This document shows positions 36,329-45,332 of a stretch of DNA of 64,000 nucleotides, piece after piece. How positions within the stretch are numbered: the stretch's first letter is position 1; every line of letters starts with the position of its first letter. Made by a program: the position numbers and the translations under genes. The stretch lies in contig NZ_AXDW01000004.1 of NCBI RefSeq assembly GCF_000474945.1, positions 124,001-188,000 of the forward strand, in the 5' to 3' direction. A model generated the notes under the pieces. The model was given only the letters and a program-made list of their open reading frames with translations, was not told the DNA's origin and made no database searches. Origin of the DNA: Solimonas soli DSM 21787. Lineage in GTDB: Bacteria > Pseudomonadota > Gammaproteobacteria > Nevskiales > Nevskiaceae.

Positions 36329-36355
36329 CTTGAAACCCTTCCTGGCGGCACTAGT
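36329..36355 (+). promoter_or_regulatory. Possible sigma-32 promoter of dnaK
   Basis: CTTGAAA (36329-36335) is a perfect sigma-32 -35 element. A -10-like CACTAGT (36349-36355) lies 13 bases downstream and matches the CCCATNT consensus only partly. Distance to the dnaK ATG is about 38 bases. No CIRCE is present, so heat control would rest on sigma-32. Confidence 0.5.
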
Positions 36356-36392
36356 TAACGGTCAGGACTGAATCCTTTCGGAAGACACAGAC

Positions 36393-38321
<1,929 letters not shown>

Positions 38322-38340
38322 GCGGCACGCGTTTCACCGA

Positions 38341-38365
38341 GAGCGCCCGGCAATCCCGGGCGCTC
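38341..38365 (+). terminator. Stem-loop after dnaK
   Basis: A perfect 10-bp stem GAGCGCCCGG / CCGGGCGCTC with a CAATC loop, 20 bases after the dnaK stop. The following bases are only weakly T-rich (GTCGTTATG), so it may be a partial terminator or mRNA-stabilising hairpin that lowers expression of the downstream genes relative to dnaK. Confidence 0.6.
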
Positions 38366-38387
38366 GTCGTTATGGGGGCATGACGAA

Positions 38388-38963
38388 GTGGGCAAGGGCA
38401 GGCTGGAGGCATTCAGCGACGGCGTGATCGCGATCATCATCACGATCATGGTCCTCGAACTGAAAGTGCCGCACGAACCGACGTTCGCGGCGCTCGGCGA
38501 ACTGTGGCCGACGTTTCTCAGCTACGTGCTGAGCTTCATCTACGTCGGCATCTACTGGAACAACCATCACCATCTGCTGCACGCGGTCGGCTCGGTCGGC
38601 GGCGGCGTGATGTGGGCGAACCTGCATTTCCTGTTCTGGCTGTCGCTGTTCCCGTTCACCACCGCCTGGATGGGCGAGAACCATTTCGACAGCCTGCCGA
38701 CGGCGCTGTACGGTGCCGTGCTGTTGGCAGCGGCGGTGTCGTACTTCATGCTGCAGTTCGCCATCGTCCGGCACGATGGCTCGCGGTCGCGCCTGAAGGA
38801 AGCCCTCGGCCGCGATCTCAAGGGCAAGATCTCGCCGCTGCTCTACCTGTCGGCGATCGCGCTGTCGTTCTGGCAGCGCTGGCTGGCCGACCTGATCTAT
38901 GTCGCCGTGGCATTGATGTGGCTGGTCCCCGATCGGCGGATCGAGTCGAAACTGAAGGATTGA
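38388..38963 (+). CDS. TMEM175/DUF1211 family membrane protein (putative potassium channel)
   Basis: A 191-residue membrane protein. The first helix contains RLEAFSDGVIAIIITIMVLE, the (F)SDGVFAI-type motif of the TMEM175 family, bacterial members of which form potassium channels as tetramers. About five to six helices follow; a His-rich YWNNHHHLLH lies near residue 65. Start GTG at 38388. It sits between dnaK and dnaJ, 24 bases before dnaJ, on the same transcript unless the dnaK stem-loop stops it. Channel function is by family only. Confidence 0.88.
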   Translation: MGKGRLEAFSDGVIAIIITIMVLELKVPHEPTFAALGELWPTFLSYVLSFIYVGIYWNNHHHLLHAVGSVGGGVMWANLHFLFWLSLFPFTTAWMGENHFDSLPTALYGAVLLAAAVSYFMLQFAIVRHDGSRSRLKEALGRDLKGKISPLLYLSAIALSFWQRWLADLIYVAVALMWLVPDRRIESKLKD

Positions 38964-38986
38964 CGAGCGCCAGTGAGTGAACGCCT

Positions 38987-40114
38987 GTGAGCAAGCGTGA
39001 CTATTACGAAGTGCTGATGGTCGAAAAGACCGTCGACGAAGATGGACTGAAGAAGGCCTATCGCAAGCTGGCGATGAAGTATCACCCGGACCGCAATCCG
39101 GGCGACAAGGCCGCCGAGGAGCACTTCAAGGAAGTCAGCGAGGCCTATGAGGTTCTCAGCGACGACAAGAAGCGCGCCATCTACGACCAGTACGGCCACG
39201 AAGGCCTGAGCCGCGGCGCCGGTGGCGCCGGCTTCGGTGGCGCAGGCGGTTTCGCCGACATCTTCGGCGACGTGTTCGCCGACATCTTCGGCGGTGGCGG
39301 CGGCGGGCGCGGCGGTCCGCGGCGCGGCGCCGACCTGCGCTACATGATGGAGCTGACGCTCGAGCAGGCCGTGTTCGGCGCCACCGAGAGCATTCGCATT
39401 CCGAGCTGGCAGGAATGCGAAACCTGTCATGGCCACGGCACCGCCGACGGCAGGAAGCCCCCGACCTGTTCCACCTGCCGCGGCACCGGCCAGGTGCGCG
39501 TGCAGCAGGGCTTCTTCGTGCTGCAGCAGACCTGTCCGAACTGCCGCGGCCTCGGCACCGCCGTCAGCGATCCGTGCAAGAGCTGCCGCGGCGCCGGCAA
39601 GCTGCGTCGCGAGAAGACGCTCGAGGTGAAGATTCCGGCCGGTGTCGATATCGGCGATCGCATCCGCCTGTCCGGCGAAGGCGAGCCCGGCGACGCCGGC
39701 GCGCCGAACGGCGATCTCTACGTGCAGATCAACGTCAAGCCGCACGAGATCTTCGAGCGCGACGGCAACGATCTGCACTGTTCGGTGCCGATCTCGGTCG
39801 TCACCGCCGCGCTCGGCGGCACGATCGAAGTGCCGACGCTGGAAGGCAAGATCGAAGTCGACGTGCCGGAGGGCTCGCAGAGCGGCAAGCAGTTCCGCCT
39901 GCGCGGGCGCGGCGTGCGTTCGGTGCGCACCTCGGGGCCGGGCGACCTCTACTGCACGGTGTTCGTGGAGACGCCGGTGCGGTTGACCAAGCAGCAGAAG
40001 GAACTGCTGCGCCAGTTCGGCGAGACGCTCGACAAGGAAGGCAACAAGCATCATCCCGAGGCATCGAGCTGGCTCGGCAAGGCGAAGCGCTTCTTCGACG
40101 ACCTGACGACGTAA
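38987..40114 (+). CDS. dnaJ: Chaperone protein DnaJ (Hsp40)
   Basis: A 375-residue type I J-protein. The J domain has [19 protein letters not shown] with the HPD motif near residue 34, a Gly/Phe-rich linker (residues ~77-108, [20 protein letters not shown]), four CxxCxGxG zinc repeats beginning at Cys144 ([32 protein letters not shown]) and the C-terminal substrate domains. Start is GTG at 38987. It stimulates DnaK ATPase. Separated from dnaK by the TMEM175-type gene, unlike the usual adjacent pair. Confidence 0.97.
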   Translation: MSKRDYYEVLMVEKTVDEDGLKKAYRKLAMKYHPDRNPGDKAAEEHFKEVSEAYEVLSDDKKRAIYDQYGHEGLSRGAGGAGFGGAGGFADIFGDVFADIFGGGGGGRGGPRRGADLRYMMELTLEQAVFGATESIRIPSWQECETCHGHGTADGRKPPTCSTCRGTGQVRVQQGFFVLQQTCPNCRGLGTAVSDPCKSCRGAGKLRREKTLEVKIPAGVDIGDRIRLSGEGEPGDAGAPNGDLYVQINVKPHEIFERDGNDLHCSVPISVVTAALGGTIEVPTLEGKIEVDVPEGSQSGKQFRLRGRGVRSVRTSGPGDLYCTVFVETPVRLTKQQKELLRQFGETLDKEGNKHHPEASSWLGKAKRFFDDLTT

Positions 40115-40130
40115 GAAAAAAGAAAAGCGG

Positions 40131-40199
40131 AAGCACGGACTTCACAGATTGAAGAAGAAGCTCTTGCCTTTTCCGTGCCATCCGTGAAATCTGTGGTCA
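40131..40199. repeat. Intergenic imperfect inverted repeat (CCGTG / CACAGATT type)
   Basis: Between dnaJ and parA. CACGGACTTCACAGATT on the left (near 40133-40149) and CCGTGCCATCCGTGAAATCTGTGG on the right (near 40172-40195) share the units CCGTG/CACGG and AATCTGTG/CACAGATT in inverted sense. This looks like a dispersed intergenic repeat; it may also help end the convergent dnaJ and parA transcripts. No second copy was seen in the window. Confidence 0.45.
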
Positions 40200-40220
40200 A
40201 ACGCTTCTTCTGAAAAACCC

Positions 40221-40988
40221 TCAGCCGGCGTGCAGCGCTTCGTACAGCGCCATGTATTCCTGAGTGACGCGGTGGCTGCGGTCAAGGTAGATCATCGGCT
40301 TGTGCTGCTCGTGCGATTCCTTGACGCGCACCGAGCTCGACAGCGTCTGTTCGAGCACCGGCTTGCCCTCGGCGCGCAGCTCGTCGATCAGCCGCGTCGG
40401 CAGCTTCGAGCGCGCCGAGAACTGATTGGCGACGATGCCTTCGATGCGCAGCTCGTCGTTGTGGTCGGCGCGCAGCTCCTCGATGTTGGCGAGCAAGGTG
40501 TACAGCGCCTGGCGCGCGAATTCGTCGCAGTCGAACGGAATCAGCACGCTGTCGGCGGCGATCAGGGCCGAGCGCGCGTAGAAGTTCAGGGCCGGCGGCG
40601 TGTCGATGAACACCGCGTCGTAGCCCTTCAGGCGGCGCAGGGCGTCGCGCAGCTTGTAAATCTTCTGCTTGGACTCGAGCTTGATCGACAGCTCCTCGAG
40701 GCGCGGATCGGCCGCCACCACGTCGAGATTCTCGAACGGCGAATTCGTCACGTAGGTGACGAACGGCGGCGGTGCCAGCGAGAACGACAGGGTCGATTCG
40801 AAGAAGTCGGCGATCGTGCGGTCGACGCGCGCCGCGCGCTCGCCGAGCAGGTACTGCGTGGCATTGCCCTGCGTGTCGAGATCGACGACCAGCGTGCGCA
40901 AGCCGTTGGCGGCCGCGATCGCGGCCAGGTTGCAGACGATCGTCGTCTTGCCGACGCCACCTTTCTGGTTGAATACCACGCGCTTCAT
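40221..40988 (-). CDS. ParA family ATPase, orphan
   Basis: A 255-residue deviant Walker ATPase. The P-loop QKGGVGKTTIVCNLAAIAAA (residues ~8-27), DLDTQGNATQYLLG and VFIDTPPALNFYARSA are typical of ParA/Soj/MinD-like proteins. The lack of an N-terminal helix-turn-helix makes it like chromosomal ParA. No parB, rsmG or origin-like sequence is adjacent, so it is probably not the main chromosome ParA; such orphans can position other cell machines. Stands alone, convergent with dnaJ and divergent from the SDR gene. Confidence 0.9.
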   Translation of the reverse strand: MKRVVFNQKGGVGKTTIVCNLAAIAAANGLRTLVVDLDTQGNATQYLLGERAARVDRTIADFFESTLSFSLAPPPFVTYVTNSPFENLDVVAADPRLEELSIKLESKQKIYKLRDALRRLKGYDAVFIDTPPALNFYARSALIAADSVLIPFDCDEFARQALYTLLANIEELRADHNDELRIEGIVANQFSARSKLPTRLIDELRAEGKPVLEQTLSSSVRVKESHEQHKPMIYLDRSHRVTQEYMALYEALHAG

Positions 40989-41155
40989 GACGTCTCCACG
41001 GTTCCCGGCAATATCCGCAAATCCTCATCGTCCGTGCAAGCATCCATCGTGCCGGCCGCGCGACGATGGCAAAATGCTAGCTCATGCCTTTGCCGCGCGG
41101 ACTGGCCGGCCAGCCAGCCGGGACCGCGGGCGCCGTTTCAGGATCTGCCTCCGTC

Positions 41156-41929
41156 ATGAAGTCCCCATCGAACATTCTCGTGACCGGCGCTACCTCCGGT
41201 TTCGGTGCCGCCATCGCGCGCCGCTTCATCGCCGAGGGCCATCGCGTGATCGCCGCCGGCCGTCGCGCCGAGCGCCTGCAGGCACTGGCCGCCGAGGTCT
41301 CCGGCCTGTCCGGAGGTGGGCGCCTGCACACGGTCGTGCTCGACGTGCGCGACCCGCCGGCCGTCGAAGCGGCGATCGCGGAGCTGCCGGCCGAGTTCGC
41401 GGCGATCGACGTGCTGGTCAACAACGCCGGCCTCGCGCTCGGCCTCAAGCCGGCGCACGAGGCCGAGCTGTCGGACTGGGAGCAGATGATCGACACCAAC
41501 ATCAAGGGCCTGGTCTACGTGACGCGCGCGGTGACGCCCGGCATGGTCGAGCGCGGCCGCGGCCACGTGATCAACATCGGTTCGGTGGCCGGCGAATGGC
41601 CGTATCCCGGCGGCAACGTCTACGGCGGCACCAAGGCCTTCGTGCGCCAGTTCTCGCTGAATCTGCGCGCCGATTTCGTCGGCCGCGGCGTGCGCGTCAG
41701 CAACGTCGAGCCGGGCATGGCGGAAACCGAGTTCTCGCTGGTGCGCTACAGCGGCGACGCCGAGAAGGCCGCGGCGATCTACGCCGGCACCACGCCGATG
41801 ACCGCCGACGACATCGCCGAAACCGTCTACTGGATCGCCTCGCGGCCGCCGCACGTCAATGTCAACACCATCTCGCTGATGCCGGAGTGCCAGGCCTTCT
41901 CGCCGTTCGCCGTCAAGCGCAAGGGCTGA
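41156..41929 (+). CDS. ydfG: NADP-dependent short-chain dehydrogenase, YdfG-like
   Basis: A 257-residue classical SDR. The cofactor site is TGATSGFGAAIARRF, with AAGRRAERL favouring NADP; NNAGLALGLKPAHEAELSDW and the catalytic YGGTKAFVRQFSLNLRAD follow, and HVNVNTISLMP is close to E. coli YdfG. YdfG oxidises 3-hydroxy acids such as serine and reduces malonic semialdehyde. The ATG at 41156 aligns with the family; an upstream ATG would add an unlikely extension. Alone on its strand. Confidence 0.9.
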   Translation: MKSPSNILVTGATSGFGAAIARRFIAEGHRVIAAGRRAERLQALAAEVSGLSGGGRLHTVVLDVRDPPAVEAAIAELPAEFAAIDVLVNNAGLALGLKPAHEAELSDWEQMIDTNIKGLVYVTRAVTPGMVERGRGHVINIGSVAGEWPYPGGNVYGGTKAFVRQFSLNLRADFVGRGVRVSNVEPGMAETEFSLVRYSGDAEKAAAIYAGTTPMTADDIAETVYWIASRPPHVNVNTISLMPECQAFSPFAVKRKG

Positions 41930-41938
41930 CGGCGCGGC

Positions 41939-42304
41939 TCAGGAAGCGGGTGGCCAGACCGCGCGCGCCTGCTGGCTGCGCACCCTGAGCAGATGGTTGT
42001 TGTAGTCGACGCGCGCGCAGGTTTCGCGCAGATTGGCGCGGTAGATGCGCATCTCGTCGCTCGAACCGCCGAGCGCGGCGCGCAGCTCGTAGGCGAACAG
42101 ATCGCGCTCCAGCCAGACGCGGCGCGTGGCCGGTTCGGTCGCGGCGAGCACGCCGCGACAGGATGCGACCAGATCCGTGTCGGTCGCCGCCATGGCGACC
42201 TTGCCGCTCGGGCCGAGCAGGCCGATGGCCGTGCCGGCCATGCAATAAAAGAGTCTGAAGCGCAAAACGAAAAGCTCTCGGTTCTTGAAGCGGCGTCGCG
42301 CCAT
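41939..42304 (-). CDS. Small probably exported protein of unknown function
   Basis: About 121 residues from the ATG at 42304 (later ATG at 42241, earlier at 42355 also possible). A basic N-terminus and a mild hydrophobic segment ending VAMA-ATD suggest a signal peptide. The mature part has two cysteines (ASCRGVL and ETCARVDYNN) and an acidic-basic mix, WLERDLFAYELRAALGG. I recognise no family. It lies convergent with the SDR gene with nine bases between. Codon use is like that of real genes here, but expression is unproven. Confidence 0.5.
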   Translation of the reverse strand: MARRRFKNRELFVLRFRLFYCMAGTAIGLLGPSGKVAMAATDTDLVASCRGVLAATEPATRRVWLERDLFAYELRAALGGSSDEMRIYRANLRETCARVDYNNHLLRVRSQQARAVWPPAS

Positions 42305-42568
42305 TGGCCTGGCGCTTGCCGTTTCGGGGAGCGGCTGCGACTTTGCAGTCCGCACGTTCCGTCAAGCAGCTTCCGTGCCGGCGCAGGAACAACGCTTTGT
42401 AGCGCAGCTTCGTGACGTCGTCGTGACCCGCGTACCGCGGCGCCGTGTGCCCTGCGCGCGGCGGCCGAGGCTGCCGTCCAACCTACAAGCATGCGGGTGA
42501 ACGCCTGACGGGTGCGAGCCCGGCGCTTGCTTATCCTGCGGCAGAGCGGACCGTATGGAGGAGAGAAC

Positions 42569-43489
42569 ATGCGATCGACGACGGCCCTGCGCCTGCTGCT
42601 CGGCGCCGCGCTGCTGGCCATGACGCAGCTCGCCGCGGCCGCGGTGACGCCCGACGAGAACGTCGTCGTCTTCCGCAAGACGATTCTCGACCAGGGCGTG
42701 AGCCGGAGCATCGTCTATCTGCGTCCACGCGAGGCGCCGTCGACACCGCCGCCGGCGTTCTTCCTGCTGCCGTACCGCAACGGCACGGCCGACGACATGG
42801 CCGATCTCGTGCGCGCCGGCCGCCTGGCGCGCGACTACGGTGCCTGGGTGATCATCCCCGAGGCCTTCACCGGCCTGTGGAACTACAAGATGCTGATCGG
42901 CCCGCTGACCACGCCGAACGATCTCGAATTCCTCGACCGCATCATCGACGATGCGGTGTCGGCCTACGGCGTCGATGCGCAGCGTCTCTACATGGGCGGC
43001 TATTCCGGCGGCGCGATGATGACGCTGCGCTACCTCTGCGAGCGGCCCGGCCGCATCGCCGCCGCGACCGTCGTCGGCGCGCAGATGATCCGCACGCTCG
43101 CGGACAGCTGCGGCACCAGCCGGCCGCCGGCGCTGACCTTCGTCAACGGCATCGAGGACCCGATCGGCCCCTACGAGGGCAATGCGACCCTGATGCCGGC
43201 CGTCGACAGCGCCGCGTTCTGGGCGCGGGCCAACGCTTGCAGCACCATCCCGCAGCGCAGCGCCTTGCCCGATCTCGTCGAGGACGGCACCACGGTGCTC
43301 GTTGATCGCTACGGCGACTGTGCGAGCGGCAAGGCCGTGCAGCTGTACACCGTCGTCGGCGGCGGTCACACCTGGCCGGGCGCCGTCGACTTCACGCCGT
43401 CGCTTGGCCTGACGACGCAGGACTTCGACGCGACCACGACGTTCATGCAGTTCCTGCTGCAGTTCTCGCGACAAGGAGCGTCGCCATGA
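42569..43489 (+). CDS. Secreted LpqC/PHB-depolymerase-like esterase
   Basis: A 306-residue alpha/beta hydrolase with a signal peptide (cleavage near AAA-AVT, residue 25). The nucleophile is Ser146 in YMGGYSGGAMMTLRYLCE and the His is H267 in VVGGGHTWPG, as in the LpqC and poly(3-hydroxybutyrate) depolymerase/feruloyl esterase group. Six cysteines suggest disulfides and a periplasmic or extracellular site. Substrate (ester of a polymer or a phenolic acid) cannot be told. GGAGGAG precedes the ATG. It overlaps the next gene by four bases, so the two products are made together. Confidence 0.85.
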   Translation: MRSTTALRLLLGAALLAMTQLAAAAVTPDENVVVFRKTILDQGVSRSIVYLRPREAPSTPPPAFFLLPYRNGTADDMADLVRAGRLARDYGAWVIIPEAFTGLWNYKMLIGPLTTPNDLEFLDRIIDDAVSAYGVDAQRLYMGGYSGGAMMTLRYLCERPGRIAAATVVGAQMIRTLADSCGTSRPPALTFVNGIEDPIGPYEGNATLMPAVDSAAFWARANACSTIPQRSALPDLVEDGTTVLVDRYGDCASGKAVQLYTVVGGGHTWPGAVDFTPSLGLTTQDFDATTTFMQFLLQFSRQGASP

Positions 43490-44673
43490 CCCGTCCCGTC
43501 ATTCGCATGCTCTGGCTGTGCGCGGCGCTGCTCGGCCCGCCGCAGCTGCAGGCACAGGCACCGGGCGCCGAGTTTCGCGTCAACGTGAACACGGCCTACG
43601 ACCAGCAGCGCCCGGCGGTGGCGCGCAGCGCCGGCGGCAGCTTCGTCGTCGCCTGGGACAGCACCGAGGCCGGCGGCGTCGCCGGCGATGTCTACGCGCG
43701 CCGCTACGCCGCGAGCGGCACGGCGCTCGGCGGCGAGTTCCGCGTCAACACGACGACGCGCGACCGCCAGTACGCGCCGCGCATCGCCGCCGACAGCGAC
43801 GGCGGCTTCGTGGTCGCCTGGCTCAGCAACGCACAGGATCGCATCGGCCTGTCGATCTATGCGCGCCGCTACGATGCGTCCGGCACACCGCTGGGCGACG
43901 AGTTCCGGGTCGACGGCACCGGCCGCGCCACGTCGGCGCAATTCGACGTGGCCATGGCGCCGAACGGCGCCTTCGTCGTGGTCTGGGCCGACCACGACAG
44001 CATCGTCGGCGCCAGCCTGCAGACCCGCTACGTCAACGCGCAGCGCTATTCGCGCGACGGCATCGCGCAGGGCGCGCCGATCACCGTCTACAGCACGCCG
44101 CTGTTCCAGGTGCGCGTGCCGACGGTCGCCGCCGACGGCGCCGGCAACTTCGTCGTCGCCTGGTTCATCGGCGCCAACAGCATCTGGGCGCGGCGCTATG
44201 ACGCCGCCGGCGCGGCGCGCGGGCTGAGCTTCCGCGTCAGCGGCGCCGGCGACGATGTCGACCGCCCGCGGATCGCGGCCAGCGCCGGCGGTGCGTTCGC
44301 GATCGCCTGGGAGACGGGCGACGAGGCGTTCACCGATACCGGCGTCTACCTGCGCGCCTACAGCGCGGCCGGCCGCGCGACGATGGCGCCGACTCGCGTC
44401 GACGGCCGCCTGCTGCGCTTTCCGCAAATCGCCTTCACCAACGACACGCAGCTGGTGGTCGCCGCCCACGGCGACGCGATCTACGCGCAGTGCTGGAGCG
44501 TCACCGGCAGCGCGCCGGGCGGTGCGTTCCGTGTCGACGCTTCGTCGACGCTGCACACGCCGCTGCTGGCGAGCGTCGCCAGCGACGGCAGCGGGCGGCT
44601 CTTGTTCGCCTGGCAGAACTTCAGCGCGGCCGAGGGCCGTGACATCTACGCGCGTCTCTTCTCGAGCTGCTGA
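43486..44673 (+). CDS. Secreted repeat protein, probable beta-propeller, unknown function
   Basis: A 395-residue protein with a signal peptide (cleavage near LQA-QAP). The mature part consists of about six repeats of some 55-65 residues with the pattern AaDsdGgFVVAW...IYARRYdasGtplGdeFRV, a typical arrangement for a propeller-like secreted protein. It ends in a Cys (LFSSC). It is translationally coupled to the esterase gene, so it may assist or accompany that enzyme. No catalytic residues are apparent and I do not assign a family. Confidence 0.75.
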   Translation: MTRPVIRMLWLCAALLGPPQLQAQAPGAEFRVNVNTAYDQQRPAVARSAGGSFVVAWDSTEAGGVAGDVYARRYAASGTALGGEFRVNTTTRDRQYAPRIAADSDGGFVVAWLSNAQDRIGLSIYARRYDASGTPLGDEFRVDGTGRATSAQFDVAMAPNGAFVVVWADHDSIVGASLQTRYVNAQRYSRDGIAQGAPITVYSTPLFQVRVPTVAADGAGNFVVAWFIGANSIWARRYDAAGAARGLSFRVSGAGDDVDRPRIAASAGGAFAIAWETGDEAFTDTGVYLRAYSAAGRATMAPTRVDGRLLRFPQIAFTNDTQLVVAAHGDAIYAQCWSVTGSAPGGAFRVDASSTLHTPLLASVASDGSGRLLFAWQNFSAAEGRDIYARLFSSC

Positions 44674-45259
44674 GGTTCGTGCCGCGCGACCGGATAGCGG
44701 CGCCAGCGGAACAGCGCGTTGAATACGATGGCGACGCCGAGCAGAACGATGACATTGAGCAGCACCGGATGCAGCAAATGGCCGAACCCGAGCGCGTGCA
44801 CCGAAGGGCCGCCGATCACCGCCGTCAGCGCGGTCGCGCCGCCGGGCGGATGCAGACAGCGCAGATAGGGCATCACGCCGATGGCCACGCCACCGCCGCG
44901 GCCGCGGCGAGCAGCGGATCGCCCAGCCAGCGCTGGCTGGCGACGCCGACGATGGCCGAAACGAGATGTCCGCCGAATACCGGCCAGGGTTGCGACAGCG
45001 CGCCGTGCGGCACACCGAACAGCAGGACGGCGGAGGCACCCATCGAGGCGACGATCAGCATCTGCGCGCCGGCGTCGACATCGGGCGCGAGCCACAGCAC
45101 GGCGGCGATGGCGACGAAGCCGCCGAACGCCGACACGAGGCGTTCGGCGTGGCTGACCGGGCTCCGCTCGACGCCGAGCCAGTGCAGCAGCCAGGGCAGG
45201 GAATAAGAAGCTGTGTTCACGCGCTCGCCGTTGAAGTCGTGAATCGAAAAAGCGTCCAT
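44646..45259 (-). pseudogene. HPP family membrane protein, frameshifted
   Basis: Two overlapping frames together give one HPP family protein of about 200 residues (integral membrane; some members transport nitrite). Frame one runs from ATG 45259 to about 44890 (LLHWLGVERSPVSHAERLVS, MGASAVLLFGVPHGALSQPW) and then hits a stop. Frame two carries on with GVAIGVMPYLRCLHPPGGAT, the HPP signature, to 44646. The shift is in a GC-rich run around 44886-44896 and needs one base. It is either a real inactivating mutation or a sequencing error. The 3' end overlaps the convergent propeller gene by 28 bases. Confidence 0.8.
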
Positions 45260-45260
45260 C

Positions 45261-45289
45261 AAAAAGAGAGGGCGCCGCTGCGCCCTCTC
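45261..45289 (-). terminator. Terminator of acnA
   Basis: Minus-strand stem GAGAGGGCGC / GCGCCCTCTC with a four-base loop, followed on the minus strand by TTTTT (45265-45261). It lies about 45 bases after the acnA stop and abuts the HPP gene start. Confidence 0.85.
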
Positions 45290-45332
45290 GCTTGCCTGTG
45301 CACCGCGGCGCCGTTGCCGCGGCGACCGCGAA

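Noticed and set aside
34471-36392. CIRCE operator for HrcA
   Set aside because: No TTAGCACTC-N9-GAGTGCTAA-like sequence was found before hrcA, grpE or dnaK; the nearest fragment (GAGCACTT near 34475) has no second arm.
44880-44900. Programmed ribosomal frameshift in the HPP gene
   Set aside because: No slippery heptamer or downstream pseudoknot is apparent; a mutation or sequencing error is simpler.
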